Shown here: in pieces, positions 31,720 through 40,323 of the stretch
Numbering within the stretch: position 1 is the stretch's first letter
How the letters are laid out: every line of letters starts with the position of its first letter
Assembly (NCBI RefSeq): GCF_013155365.1
Contig: NZ_JABJRA010000001.1
Coordinates: forward strand, 248,001 to 312,000
Source of the DNA: Nocardioides sp. zg-DK7169
GTDB lineage: Bacteria > Actinomycetota > Actinomycetes > Propionibacteriales > Nocardioidaceae
Reading direction: 5' to 3'
Length of the DNA: 64,000 bases
Position numbers and translations under genes: made by a program
The notes under the pieces: generated by a model
What the model was told of the DNA's origin: nothing
Seen by the model: only the letters and a program-made list of their open reading frames with translations
Databases searched by the model: none

Positions 31720-32796
31720 GTGAGAGCCAGCGGATGGGACGGCGCCGGATTCCGCGACCGCGTGCAGGCCACGCTGGACGCGTTCATCGACGAGCAGGCC
31801 GAGCGGCTGGCGCCCCTGGGCCCGGACGCGGGGCTGCTCATCGAGGAGGCCCGTCGCTCCGTCGCCGGCGGCAAGCGGCTGCGGGCGTCGTTCTGCTACT
31901 GGGGCTACCGCGCGGTGACCCCGCCTGCCGACGAGGCCGAGGAGACCGCCCTGCTGCGGGCCTGCGCCGCGCTGGAGATCCTCCACGCGAGCGCCCTCGT
32001 GCACGACGACTTCATGGACGCCTCCGACACCCGCCGTGGCCGGCCCGCGACGCACCGCGCCTTCGAGGCCGCGCACCGCGAGCAGGAGTGGCGCGGGGAC
32101 CCCGAGCAGTACGGCGCCGCCGCCGCGATCCTGCTCGGCGACCTGCTGCTCACCTGGTCCGACGAGCTGATCCGCCGCTGCGGGCTGCCGCTGGAGAGGG
32201 TCATCCCGGCGCTGGAGGTCTTCGACCTGTGCCGCTCCGAGGTCGTCGCCGGGCAGTTCCTCGACGTGTCGGTGCAGGCCCGTGGCCGCGCGGACGTGGA
32301 CACCGCGATGACGGTGCTGCGCTACAAGTCCGCCAAGTACTCCATCGAGCGGCCGCTGCACATCGGCGCGGCGCTGGCCGGGGCGGACGAGGCGGCGCTG
32401 CGCGCGCTGACCGGGTTCGGGCTTCCCCTGGGCGAGGCCTTCCAGCTCCGCGACGACGTGCTCGGCGTCTTCGGCGACCCCGCGGTCACCGGCAAGCCCG
32501 CCGGCGACGACCTCGTGGAGGGCAAGCGGACCGTGCTGGTCGCCCTCGCACTGGACGCCGCCCCCGACGGGGACGCCGCGGTGCTCGACGGGGCCCTCGG
32601 CACCCGCCTCTCCCCCGCCCAGGTCACCGAGCTCCAGCGGATCATGACCGACTCCGGCGCCCCCGCCCAGCTCGAGGAGGTCATCGAGGCGCTCAGCGAG
32701 CGCGCGGTGGCCGCCCTGCGCGGAGCCGGGCTCGACCCGGAGGCGACCGTCGTGCTCGAGGAGCTGGCCGCGGCCGCGACGCAGCGCACCGTCTGA
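31720..32796 (+). CDS. Polyprenyl (geranylgeranyl-type) diphosphate synthase
   Basis: A 358-residue trans-isoprenyl diphosphate synthase. The first aspartate-rich motif is LVHDDFMDASDTRRG, and the second is FQLRDDVLGVFGDP. Other blocks are GGKRLRASFCYWGYRA, AILLGDLLLTWSDEL, and the lysine segment YKSAKYSIERPLH. The FARM residues suggest chain length C15-C20, not determinable by eye. The start is GTG with a TAGCCT box ending 7 bases upstream. Actinobacterial relatives sit beside metF and pknL. Confidence 0.92.
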   Translation: MRASGWDGAGFRDRVQATLDAFIDEQAERLAPLGPDAGLLIEEARRSVAGGKRLRASFCYWGYRAVTPPADEAEETALLRACAALEILHASALVHDDFMDASDTRRGRPATHRAFEAAHREQEWRGDPEQYGAAAAILLGDLLLTWSDELIRRCGLPLERVIPALEVFDLCRSEVVAGQFLDVSVQARGRADVDTAMTVLRYKSAKYSIERPLHIGAALAGADEAALRALTGFGLPLGEAFQLRDDVLGVFGDPAVTGKPAGDDLVEGKRTVLVALALDAAPDGDAAVLDGALGTRLSPAQVTELQRIMTDSGAPAQLEEVIEALSERAVAALRGAGLDPEATVVLEELAAAATQRTV

Positions 32797-32827
32797 GCGG
32801 CCGCGGCGGGCAGCCGGTGGCTGCCGG

Positions 32828-33181
32828 TCAGTCGACCACCGAGCAGACGATCTCCGCGATGCGCTTCTCGGTGGTGTCGTCCACCGTCTCGAAGTACCAC
32901 GCCGCCGGCATCAGCTCGCCGTCCGCGCCACCGGCCGCACGGAAGGACGCCTTCTCGGTGATCGCGAGGTTGAGCCGCTCGTCGTTGCGCAGCGTGAGCA
33001 GCGCCGGCGTGCTGGCCGAGGCCGCGTAGGCGGGCATGCCGTACCAGATGCGCGGTTTGAGGGTCGGGGCCGCCGCCATGATGACGTCGTGCACCCGCTG
33101 GAGGGTCGAGCGCCTCGGCTCGTCCATCGCCGCGATCTTGTCGATCACCTGCGTGAGGTTCTTCTCGTCCTTCGTCGCCAT
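32828..33181 (-). CDS. DUF1801 domain protein
   Basis: A 117-residue cytoplasmic protein: KNLTQVIDKIAAMDEPRRST, LQRVHDVIMAAAPTLKPRIW, YGMPAYAASASTPALLTLR, and LNLAITEKASFRAAGG. The WYGMPAY block is the DUF1801/YdhG hallmark; relatives are named iron chaperone-like, without firm biochemistry. The ATG at 33181 is followed at once by a good N-terminal match. The 221 bases up to the Rv2175c-like gene contain no gene; a short tandem CTCAGAGCGAC repeat lies near 33390. Confidence 0.8.
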   Translation of the reverse strand: MATKDEKNLTQVIDKIAAMDEPRRSTLQRVHDVIMAAAPTLKPRIWYGMPAYAASASTPALLTLRNDERLNLAITEKASFRAAGGADGELMPAAWYFETVDDTTEKRIAEIVCSVVD

Positions 33182-33402
33182 GTCATGTCCTCTGGTCTGC
33201 CGACGCCGGGGCGCCGCCGGGGAACGAAGCCGGCGCAGGAGCGCCGCACCCCATCCGGACATGTCCTGAGCTGCTCAGGCCTCTCCGCGATGATTCACGT
33301 GGTCCGCCACGTGGAAGCGCAGTCGGTCATGGACCGACCGCCCACCACGCTAGCCGATCGCTCGCGCCGGCGCACCCAGGTCAGAGGGACCTCAGAGCGA
33401 CC

Positions 33403-33777
33403 TCAGAGCGACATCGCCTGGGCGCGCCGCTTGGCCTCCGAGCCGCGGTTCTCCCGCAGCGCGTCGATCGGGCGACCCGGCAGGTCGTCCTGCTCGGTGA
33501 AGAGCCAGGCGATGCACTCGCGGTCGTCGTAGCGGCCGTCGTGCAGCACGGTGAGCAGTCCCCCGAGGCCCTTGACCGGCAGCCCGTCCTGGATGAAGTC
33601 GGCGGGGATCTGCTGGCCGGCGCCGGGGCTCGGCACGGCCGCTGCGAGCTCGTGGTCGCGGATCATCGTGCGGACCTTGGCGACGGTGACCCCGAGCCGA
33701 CGGGCGGCCTCGGCCCAGTCGATCCAGTCGGGGACGAGCACGGCGAGGTCGGCGTCGGCGAGGCGCGGTTCGGTCAT
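33403..33777 (-). CDS. Rv2175c-family DNA-binding protein
   Basis: A 124-residue protein matching mycobacterial Rv2175c, a DNA-binding protein phosphorylated by the kinase PknL. The winged helix-turn-helix region is VPDWIDWAEAARRLGVTVAK followed by VRTMIRDHELAAAVPSPG. The C-terminal domain has QQIPADFIQDGLPVKGLGG and LTVLHDGRYDDRECIAWLF. It is divergently placed beside the PASTA kinase gene, the same partnership as Rv2175c and pknL. The expected N-terminal phosphothreonine cannot be assigned; the start is MTEPRLADADL. Confidence 0.88.
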   Translation of the reverse strand: MTEPRLADADLAVLVPDWIDWAEAARRLGVTVAKVRTMIRDHELAAAVPSPGAGQQIPADFIQDGLPVKGLGGLLTVLHDGRYDDRECIAWLFTEQDDLPGRPIDALRENRGSEAKRRAQAMSL

Positions 33778-33931
33778 GTGCCCATCGTCCCACCCTCGGG
33801 CCGAGCACGAAAACCGCCCACGAAAACTCCGCTGCGCCACGCCGGAGGGTGACACGCGCGACGCGGGGGCGGGCGGATCCGTACGATGGGCGCCACCGGA
33901 ACCTTCCCCTTCCGGTCGCAGGAGGGTCGCT

Positions 33932-36028
33932 GTGCAGACGGATCGGCACGCCCGCGCGGGCAAAGCCGCGTCCGCGGCGTCCCCTGCCGACCCCCTGACC
34001 GGTCGCCTCCTCGACGGTCGCTACCGGGTCGGGCGCCGGATCGCCCGCGGCGGCATGGCCAGCGTGTACGAGGCCACCGACACCCGGCTGGACCGCACCG
34101 TCGCGGTCAAGGTCATGCACCCCGGCCTCGGCGACGACGACGAGTTCGCGGCCCGGTTCGTGCGTGAGGCGCACGCCGCCGCCCGGCTGAGCCACCCCAA
34201 CGTCGTCGCGGTCTTCGACCAGGGCAACGACGACGGCGTCGTGTTCCTGGCGATGGAGATGGTCGTGGGCCACACCCTGCGCGACACGATCTCGCAGGAG
34301 AGCCCGATGTCGCCGGCGCGGGCGATCGCGCTGCTCGAGCCGGTGCTCGCCGCGCTGGCCACCGCGCACCGCGCCGGGCTGGTCCACCGCGACGTCAAGC
34401 CCGAGAACGTCCTGATCGCCGAGGACGGACGGATCAAGGTCGCCGACTTCGGCCTCGCGAAGGCCGTCAGCGCCGACACCCAGCACACCGCCACCGGCGG
34501 GGTGCTGATCGGCACGCTGTCCTACCTGGCCCCCGAGCTGGTCGTGGAGGGTCGCGCCGACGAGCGCGCCGACGTGTACGCCGCGGGTGTGGTGCTCTTC
34601 GAGCTGCTCACCGGGCGCAAGCCGCACGAGGGCGAGAGCCCGATCCAGGTGGCCTGGAAGCACGTCCACGAGGACGTCCCCGCCCCCTCCAGCCTGGTGC
34701 CCGGCATCCCGGCGTACGTCGACGCGCTGGTCGCCCGCGCCACCGCGCGCGACCGCGGGCAGCGCCCTGCGGACGCCGGCGTGCTGCTGCACCACGTGCG
34801 CCGGGTCTCGCTGGCGCTCGCCGACGGGCTGAGCGAGGACGCCGACCTCACCGAGGACCTGCGCCCGCGCCCGGTCCCGGAGTCCGAGCAGACCCGCGTG
34901 GTCCCGCTGCTGCCCGGCGGGGCCGGTGCCGAGGAGGCGACCGCGCCGTTCGCGGTGCTGGCCCCCTCCGACCTCGCCTCCCCCGAGCCCTCCGCCCGGG
35001 CCTCCTCCGGCTCCACCGAGGCGGCCGGCACCGACCTCACCACCCGGGTCCCGATGCTGGACGGTCCCGACGGTCCCAAGGACCACGACGAGCCCGAGGG
35101 CGCGGCCGGACCAGCCGAGCCCGGCCGGCGCCCACGGCGCTCGCGCCGCGGACCGCTGCTGCTGGTGCTCGCGCTGGTGCTGGCCGTCGCGGTCGGCGGC
35201 GGCGCCTACTGGTTCGGGTGGGCGCGGTACACCCACGTGCCGGCCGTCATCAGCCTCTCCGAGTCCGCGGCCACCGACCGCCTCGAGGCCGCGGGCCTCG
35301 ACGTCGAGGCCGGCGACCCGGCGTACTCCGAGACGGTCCCGAAGGGCGAGGTGATCGACACCGACCCCGGCGCGGGCGAACGGATCCTCGACGGCGGCGC
35401 CGTCACGCTCACCGTCTCCCTGGGCCCGGAGCGCTACCAGCTCCCCCGGCTCACCGGCACGCCGCGGGCGCAGGCCGAGGAGCGGCTCACCGAGATCAAG
35501 GCCAGTGTCGGGCGCACCACCGAACGGTGGTCGGAGAAGATCCCCGAGGGCGCGGTCATCCGCACGGTGCCCGCGGCCGGCAAGATCCTGGCCCCCGGCG
35601 CCAACGTCGAGCTCGTGGTCAGCAAGGGTCGCCGCCCGATCCCCGTGGGCAAGTGGGTCGGCGAGGACCTCGACGACGCCGAGGCCGCGCTGGAGAAGCG
35701 CGGGCTGCGCGCCGAGGTCGAGGAGGAGCGGTTCTCCGACGACGTTCCCGAGGGCGTCGTGATCTCGCAGTCGCCGCGCGAGGGCACCCTGTTCCGCGAC
35801 GACGCGGTGAGCTTCGTGGTCTCCAAGGGCCCCGAGATGGTCGAGATCCCCGGTGGGCTGCGCGGCTCCGGCGTCGAGGAGGCGATCGCCAAGCTGGAGG
35901 CCGCGGGCTTCAAGGTCAAGACCGAGGAGAGCGCGCTGTACGTCGGCCTGCGCTACGTCGTCGGCGTCAGCCCCGGTTCCGGCAAGAGCGCCCCCAAGGG
36001 CAGCACCGTCACCCTGTCGCTGGTCTGA
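33932..36028 (+). CDS. PknL-like Ser/Thr protein kinase with four PASTA domains
   Basis: A 698-residue transmembrane kinase. The kinase domain covers ~28-290: glycine loop RIARGGMASVYEAT, VAVK with Lys60, HRDVKPEN at 152-159, DFG at 172-174, then the activation segment and APEL. A Ser/Thr/Glu-rich juxtamembrane stretch follows, and one membrane helix is at ~408-430 (LLLVLALVLAVAVGGGAYW). Four PASTA repeats (~434-698) end in SKGSTVTLSLV-like motifs; these bind peptidoglycan fragments or lipid II. GTG start with AGGAGG 6 bases upstream. The divergent Rv2175c homologue is the probable substrate. It may tie wall status to division in this region. Confidence 0.94.
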   Translation: MQTDRHARAGKAASAASPADPLTGRLLDGRYRVGRRIARGGMASVYEATDTRLDRTVAVKVMHPGLGDDDEFAARFVREAHAAARLSHPNVVAVFDQGNDDGVVFLAMEMVVGHTLRDTISQESPMSPARAIALLEPVLAALATAHRAGLVHRDVKPENVLIAEDGRIKVADFGLAKAVSADTQHTATGGVLIGTLSYLAPELVVEGRADERADVYAAGVVLFELLTGRKPHEGESPIQVAWKHVHEDVPAPSSLVPGIPAYVDALVARATARDRGQRPADAGVLLHHVRRVSLALADGLSEDADLTEDLRPRPVPESEQTRVVPLLPGGAGAEEATAPFAVLAPSDLASPEPSARASSGSTEAAGTDLTTRVPMLDGPDGPKDHDEPEGAAGPAEPGRRPRRSRRGPLLLVLALVLAVAVGGGAYWFGWARYTHVPAVISLSESAATDRLEAAGLDVEAGDPAYSETVPKGEVIDTDPGAGERILDGGAVTLTVSLGPERYQLPRLTGTPRAQAEERLTEIKASVGRTTERWSEKIPEGAVIRTVPAAGKILAPGANVELVVSKGRRPIPVGKWVGEDLDDAEAALEKRGLRAEVEEERFSDDVPEGVVISQSPREGTLFRDDAVSFVVSKGPEMVEIPGGLRGSGVEEAIAKLEAAGFKVKTEESALYVGLRYVVGVSPGSGKSAPKGSTVTLSLV

Positions 36029-36087
36029 GAGCGGCCGCCGGGGCGCGTACCCAGCCCGGTGACGCTCCCGCGCGCTACCGTTCGGGG

Positions 36088-36780
36088 ATGTCCTTCACGG
36101 TCGTCTCCCTGCGCCGCTACCCGGTCAAGTCGATGGGTGGCGAGGGGCTCGACGCCGCGGTGCTCGACGCCCGCGGCATCGCGGGCGACCGCTGGTACGC
36201 CGTGGTGGACGACGAGGGCCGCCTCGCCTCGGGCAAGAACGGCCCCCGCTTCCGTCGCCGCGACGCGGTCTTCGCCTACACCGCCCTCGCCGGGGACCGC
36301 CCGGGCGAGGTCGTGGTCGTCGGCCCGGACGGCCGGTCGAGCGCCGGCGACCCGGCGCTCGACGCCGAGCTGAGCCGCACGATGGGTGACGCCGTGCGCC
36401 TGCTGCCCGAGACGGGCACCCCGCACCAGGACAGCGGGCCCGTGTCGCTGGTCGGCACCGCGACCCTCGAGTGGTGCGCACGGCGGTGGGACGTGAACGC
36501 CGATCCCCGCAGGCTGCGGGTGAACGTCGTGGTGGCCACCGACGAGCCGTTCGTGGAGGAGACCTGGGTCGGGCGCACCCTGGCCTGCGGGGACGCGCGG
36601 TTGCGGGTGGTCGACCGCATCCCGCGGTGCCGCATGGTCGACATCGACCAGGACGGCGCCACGGCCGAGGGCCGCCTCCTGAGGCACCTCGCCGCGGAGC
36701 GCGACCTCTCCCTCGCGGTGTACGGCGACGTGGCCGTCCCCGGCACCATCCGGCTGGGCGACGCGCTCACCGTGCTCTGA
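36088..36780 (+). CDS. MOSC domain protein
   Basis: A 230-residue protein with an N-terminal MOSC_N beta-barrel (VVSLRRYPVKSMGGEGLDAA, GIAGDRWYAVVDDEGRLASG) and a C-terminal MOSC domain (RLRVNVVVATDEPFVEETWV, RVVDRIPRCRMVDIDQDG). The conserved cysteine lies in PRCRMV. The family includes mARC-type molybdenum reductases and YiiM-like proteins; electron partner and substrate are not visible. A TACCGT box ends 6 bases before the ATG. Confidence 0.88.
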   Translation: MSFTVVSLRRYPVKSMGGEGLDAAVLDARGIAGDRWYAVVDDEGRLASGKNGPRFRRRDAVFAYTALAGDRPGEVVVVGPDGRSSAGDPALDAELSRTMGDAVRLLPETGTPHQDSGPVSLVGTATLEWCARRWDVNADPRRLRVNVVVATDEPFVEETWVGRTLACGDARLRVVDRIPRCRMVDIDQDGATAEGRLLRHLAAERDLSLAVYGDVAVPGTIRLGDALTVL

Positions 36781-36888
36781 CCTGTCCTCACCTGCCGCCG
36801 AGGTTCCCGCCGACGCGACCCATGGTGCAGCGATCGTGGCGACGACCTGGGTGCCGTCGGCAGTCCCGGCCTCACGTAGCGTTCGGGG

Positions 36889-37827
36889 GTGACCAGCCCC
36901 GCCCCGCTCAGCCCGTCCCACCCCTCGACCACCCCGGCGGAGCGCAACCCCGTCGGCACCCACGTGCAGGTCGGCAAGGGCCTCGTCGCCGGCGCGCTGG
37001 CCAGCGCCGAGGAGCTGGGCTGCGAGGCCTTCCAGGTGTTCGTCGGCAACCCCCGCGGCTGGGCGCTCTCCCCCGGCAAGCCGGCCGAGGACGCCGCGTT
37101 CCGCGAGGCGATCGCCGAGCGCGGCCTGCGGGTGTTCATCCACGCGCCGTACCTGGTCAACCTCGGCAGCCCGACCCCCGCGACCTACGAGAAGTCCGTC
37201 GCGGTCGTGGCGCACAACCTGCGCCGGGCGGCCGCGATCGGCGCCGAGGGCGTGGTCGTGCACACCGGCTCCTTCGTCGACCCCGACCCGGCCGCGAGCC
37301 AGGAGCGGTACGCCGCGGCGATGGCGCAGGTCCGCGAGGGCCTGCTGCCGGCGCTCGAGGAGCTGGGCGAGGACCCGGACGGGCCGTCGCTGCTGCTCGA
37401 GCCGACCGCCGGGCAGGGCCGCTCGTTGTGCGCGGGCGTGGAGGACCTCGCGCCGTACCTCGACGCGCTCGACCACCACCCCAGGGCCGGCATCTGCCTG
37501 GACACCTGCCACGTCTTCGCCGCGGGCGCGCCGCTCGACGAGCCCGGCGGGACGACCGCCACCGTGGACCGGATCGTCGAGATCGGCGGCCCCGGCCGGC
37601 TGCGCCTGATCCACGCCAACGACTCGATGGACGTCCGCGGCGCCTTCAAGGACCGCCACCAGCAGATCGGGCAGGGCCACATCGGCACCGGGGCGTTCAG
37701 CGAGCTCTTCGCCCACCCGGAGACCGCCGGGGTGCCGTTCGTGCTCGAGACGCCCGGCTCCCGCGACACCGGGAACCCCGACATCGCGCTGCTCAAGACG
37801 CTGCGCGCAGCGGCGTTCCCGGGCTGA
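36889..37827 (+). CDS. nfo: Endonuclease IV (AP endonuclease)
   Basis: A 312-residue zinc-dependent AP endonuclease with TIM-barrel motifs: GTHVQVGKGLVAGALASAEE, FQVFVGNPRGWALSP, FIHAPYLVNLGSPTPATYEK, VVHTGSFVDPDPAASQERYA, LLLEPTAGQGRSLCAGVEDL, ICLDTCHVFAAGAPL and LIHANDSMDVRGAFKDRHQQ. The metal ligands (His, Glu, Asp, His) are present in these blocks. The GTG at 36889 lies 6 bases after TAGCGT, a leaderless pattern. It makes a base-excision repair enzyme for abasic and 3'-blocked sites. Confidence 0.94.
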   Translation: MTSPAPLSPSHPSTTPAERNPVGTHVQVGKGLVAGALASAEELGCEAFQVFVGNPRGWALSPGKPAEDAAFREAIAERGLRVFIHAPYLVNLGSPTPATYEKSVAVVAHNLRRAAAIGAEGVVVHTGSFVDPDPAASQERYAAAMAQVREGLLPALEELGEDPDGPSLLLEPTAGQGRSLCAGVEDLAPYLDALDHHPRAGICLDTCHVFAAGAPLDEPGGTTATVDRIVEIGGPGRLRLIHANDSMDVRGAFKDRHQQIGQGHIGTGAFSELFAHPETAGVPFVLETPGSRDTGNPDIALLKTLRAAAFPG

Positions 37828-37924
37828 GTCGCGCATCACCCGGGGCGTCCGTCCCATGCTCCGGAAAACCGGTCGAGGGCGCCGGACGGGCTGACTACCG
37901 TCGTGCCCGTCGAACACCCCTCCA

Positions 37925-37954
37925 GACCGACGCCGGCCGGGCGCGCCGTCGGTC
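37925..37954 (+). promoter_or_regulatory. Leader hairpin upstream of aroF
   Basis: GACCGACG (37925-37932) pairs perfectly with CGTCGGTC (37947-37954) in the presumed leader between a TACCGT box (37895) and the aroF ATG. A 25-codon GTG frame overlaps it, but it has no aromatic codons, so a classical attenuator is not supported. Function is unknown. Confidence 0.35.
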
Positions 37955-37991
37955 CTCGCGCGCGGGGCACGGGCCACTGAGAGGAAGCACC

Positions 37992-39044
37992 ATGGTCGTC
38001 GTCATGTCCCCGGACGCCACCGAGCAGGACGTCGCCCGCGTCGTCAGCCGGGTGGAGAACGTCGGCGGCGCGGCGTTCGTCAGCAAGGGCGTCGTCCGCA
38101 CGATCATCGGCCTGGTCGGCGACGTCGGGTCCTTCCACCACCTCAATCTGCGCACGCTGCCCGGCGTCGCGGACGTCCACCGGATCTCCGACCCCTACAA
38201 GCTCGTCAGCCGCCAGCACCACGCGGACCGCTCCACGGTCTGGGTCGGCCAGCCCGGCCGGCAGGTGCCGATCGGTCCGGGGACGTTCACCTTCATGGCC
38301 GGTCCGTGCGCGGTGGAGAGTCCCGAGCAGACCCTCGAGGCCGCGCAGATGGCGAAGTCCGCCGGCGCCACGATCCTGCGCGGCGGCGCCTACAAGCCGC
38401 GCACCTCGCCGTACGCCTTCCAGGGGCTGGGGCGCGCGGGCCTGGAGATCCTTGCCGACGTGCGCTCGCTGACCGGGCTGCCGGTCGTCACCGAGGTCGT
38501 CGACGCCCGCGACGTGGAGATCGTCGCCGAGCACGCCGACATGCTCCAGATCGGCACCCGCAACATGGCGAACTTCGGACTGCTCCAGGCCGTCGGCGAC
38601 GCCGGCAAGCCGGTGCTGCTCAAGCGCGGGATGACCGCGACCATCGAGGAGTGGCTGATGGCCGCGGAGTACATCGCGCAGCGCGGCAACCTCGCCATCG
38701 TGCTGTGTGAGCGGGGCATCCGCACCTTCGAGCCGGCCACCCGCAACACCCTCGACATCTCGGCGGTCCCGGTCGTCCAGGCCAGCAGCCACCTGCCGGT
38801 CATCGTCGACCCCTCGCACGCCGCGGGCCGCAAGGACCTCGTCGTACCGCTCTCACGGGCGGCGATCGCCGTCGGCGCGGACGGCATCATCGTCGACGTC
38901 CACCCCTCGCCGGAGACGGCGCTCTGCGACGGCCCCCAGGCCCTCCTCGGCAACGAGCTGCGCGAGCTGGCCCAGGCGGTGCGCAAGCTCCCGCCCGTCG
39001 TGGGCCGCACGGACGCCGGCGAGGTCGCCCGCTCGGCCCGCTGA
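37992..39044 (+). CDS. aroF: DAHP synthase, AroF/type I-beta
   Basis: A 350-residue enzyme that joins PEP and erythrose 4-phosphate in the first step of aromatic biosynthesis. An N-terminal ferredoxin-like regulatory part (~1-75) precedes the TIM barrel. Conserved blocks are FMAGPCAVESPEQTLEAAQM, ATILRGGAYKPRTSPYAFQG, VVTEVVDARDVEIVAEHADM, QIGTRNMANFGLLQAVG, LLKRGMTATIEEWLMAAEYI and VIVDPSHAAGRKDLVVPLSR. The type I-beta class is related to KDO8P synthase. GAGAGGAAG lies upstream of the ATG. A separate class II enzyme is encoded 1.3 kb away. Confidence 0.95.
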   Translation: MVVVMSPDATEQDVARVVSRVENVGGAAFVSKGVVRTIIGLVGDVGSFHHLNLRTLPGVADVHRISDPYKLVSRQHHADRSTVWVGQPGRQVPIGPGTFTFMAGPCAVESPEQTLEAAQMAKSAGATILRGGAYKPRTSPYAFQGLGRAGLEILADVRSLTGLPVVTEVVDARDVEIVAEHADMLQIGTRNMANFGLLQAVGDAGKPVLLKRGMTATIEEWLMAAEYIAQRGNLAIVLCERGIRTFEPATRNTLDISAVPVVQASSHLPVIVDPSHAAGRKDLVVPLSRAAIAVGADGIIVDVHPSPETALCDGPQALLGNELRELAQAVRKLPPVVGRTDAGEVARSAR

Positions 39045-39056
39045 CCCCTCCTTCGC

Positions 39057-39303
39057 CGAGTCGGCCCTTGTGGTTGCGCGAGTCGGCCCTTGTGGTTGCG
39101 CGAGTCGTCCCTTGTGGTTGCGCGAGTCGGCCCTTGTGGCGAAGTTCTCCACAGCTCCGGGGCCGCCGCCGCCATTGACGCCGACTCAGCGCGCCACTAA
39201 CCCCGACTCGGCGCGCCACTAACCCCGACTCGGCGCGCCACTGACCCCGACTCGGCGCGCCATTCACCCCGACTCGGCGCGCCACTGACCCCGACTCGCG
39301 GGG
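39057..39303. repeat. Head-to-head array of a 22-bp repeat between convergent genes (array B)
   Basis: Four direct copies (39057, 39079, 39101, 39123) with core CGAGTCGGCCCTTGTGG are followed, after a 27-base spacer, by six inverted copies (39172, 39194, 39216, 39238, 39260, 39282) with core CCCCGACTCGGCGCG. Every unit is 22 bp. Like array A, it fills the space between convergent genes (aroF and threonine aldolase). Copies inside each arm are near identical but differ between arrays, so local amplification is likely. Confidence 0.87.
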
Positions 39304-39310
39304 AAGGGGG

Positions 39311-40303
39311 TCAGAGGGTGGCGAGGAAGCGGGCGGCGCGGTCGACGGCGGGGCGGTCGACGTCGAGGTGGGTGACCAGGCGCAGGGCGGTGGGGCCGAC
39401 GGTGCTGAGCAGGACCCCCTCCTCCCGCGCTCGTACGACGACCTCCGCGGCGTCCGGGCGGTCGACGACGACGATGTTGGTCGACACCGCGGCGGGGTCG
39501 GCGCCCAGGGCCTCGGCGAGGATCCTCGCGTGCTCGTGGTCCTCGGCCAGCCGCTCCAGGTGGTGCTCGAGGGCGTGGAGACCGGCGGCGGCGAGGATCC
39601 CGACCTGGCGCATCCCGCCGCCCATCCGCTTGCGGCGCACGCGTGCCTCGGCGACGGCGTCCGCCGAGCCGACCATCAGCGAGCCGACCGGGGCGCCGAG
39701 GCCCTTGGACAGGCAGACCGCGAGCACGTCGGCGATCGCGCCGTACTCGCGCAGGGGGGTGCCGGTGGCCACGTGGGCGTTCCAGATCCGCGCGCCGTCG
39801 AGGTGCACGCCGGTGCCGACCTCGGTGGCGAACTCGCGCAGGTCGCGCAGGTCGGCCAGCGGGAGCACCGCGCCGCCGGCGAAGTTGTGGGTGTTCTCCA
39901 CCGAGATCGCCGCGGTCGGGACGAAGAACGGACCCATATCCGGGGCGAAGAGCCGGCGGATCACCGGCAGGTCGATCTGTCCGCCCTCGTCGACCCAGGT
40001 GCGCATGGTGACCCCGCCGATGCTTGCGTGGGCGCCCAGCTCGGCGCGCGCGATGTGGGCGCGCGACTCGCAGAGCACCTCCTGGCCGGGCGAGACCAGG
40101 CTTGCCACGGCCAGCACGTTGGCCATCGACCCGGTGGGGGTGAACAGCGCCGCCTCGTGGCCGAACAGGTCCGCGACCCGCTCCTCCAGGGCGAGGACCG
40201 TGGGGTCCTCGCCGTACACGTCGTCGCCCACCTCGGCGCGCGCCATCGCGGCGCGCATCGCCTCGGTGGGACGGGTGACGGTGTCGGAGCGCAGGTCGAT
40301 CAT
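39311..40303 (-). CDS. Low-specificity threonine aldolase (PLP)
   Basis: A 330-residue fold type I PLP enzyme that cleaves threonine to glycine and acetaldehyde. It begins MIDLRSDTVTRPTEAMRAAM, with VGDDVYGEDPTVLALEERVA, FTPTGSMANVLAVASLV, ENTHNFAGGAVLPLADLR and HLDGARIWNAHVATGTPLRE. The PLP lysine lies in VLAVCLSKGLGAPVGSLMVG. Array B repeats begin 8 bases after its stop, which suggests they form its 3' end. The ATG at 40303 has no clear Shine-Dalgarno site. Confidence 0.93.
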   Translation of the reverse strand: MIDLRSDTVTRPTEAMRAAMARAEVGDDVYGEDPTVLALEERVADLFGHEAALFTPTGSMANVLAVASLVSPGQEVLCESRAHIARAELGAHASIGGVTMRTWVDEGGQIDLPVIRRLFAPDMGPFFVPTAAISVENTHNFAGGAVLPLADLRDLREFATEVGTGVHLDGARIWNAHVATGTPLREYGAIADVLAVCLSKGLGAPVGSLMVGSADAVAEARVRRKRMGGGMRQVGILAAAGLHALEHHLERLAEDHEHARILAEALGADPAAVSTNIVVVDRPDAAEVVVRAREEGVLLSTVGPTALRLVTHLDVDRPAVDRAARFLATL

Positions 40304-40323
40304 GCGAGCGATACTGCCAGCGC

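Noticed and set aside
37903-37980. Leader peptide of an aromatic amino acid attenuator before aroF
   Set aside because: The 25-codon GTG frame has no Trp, Phe or Tyr codons, and no alternative terminator hairpin is visible.
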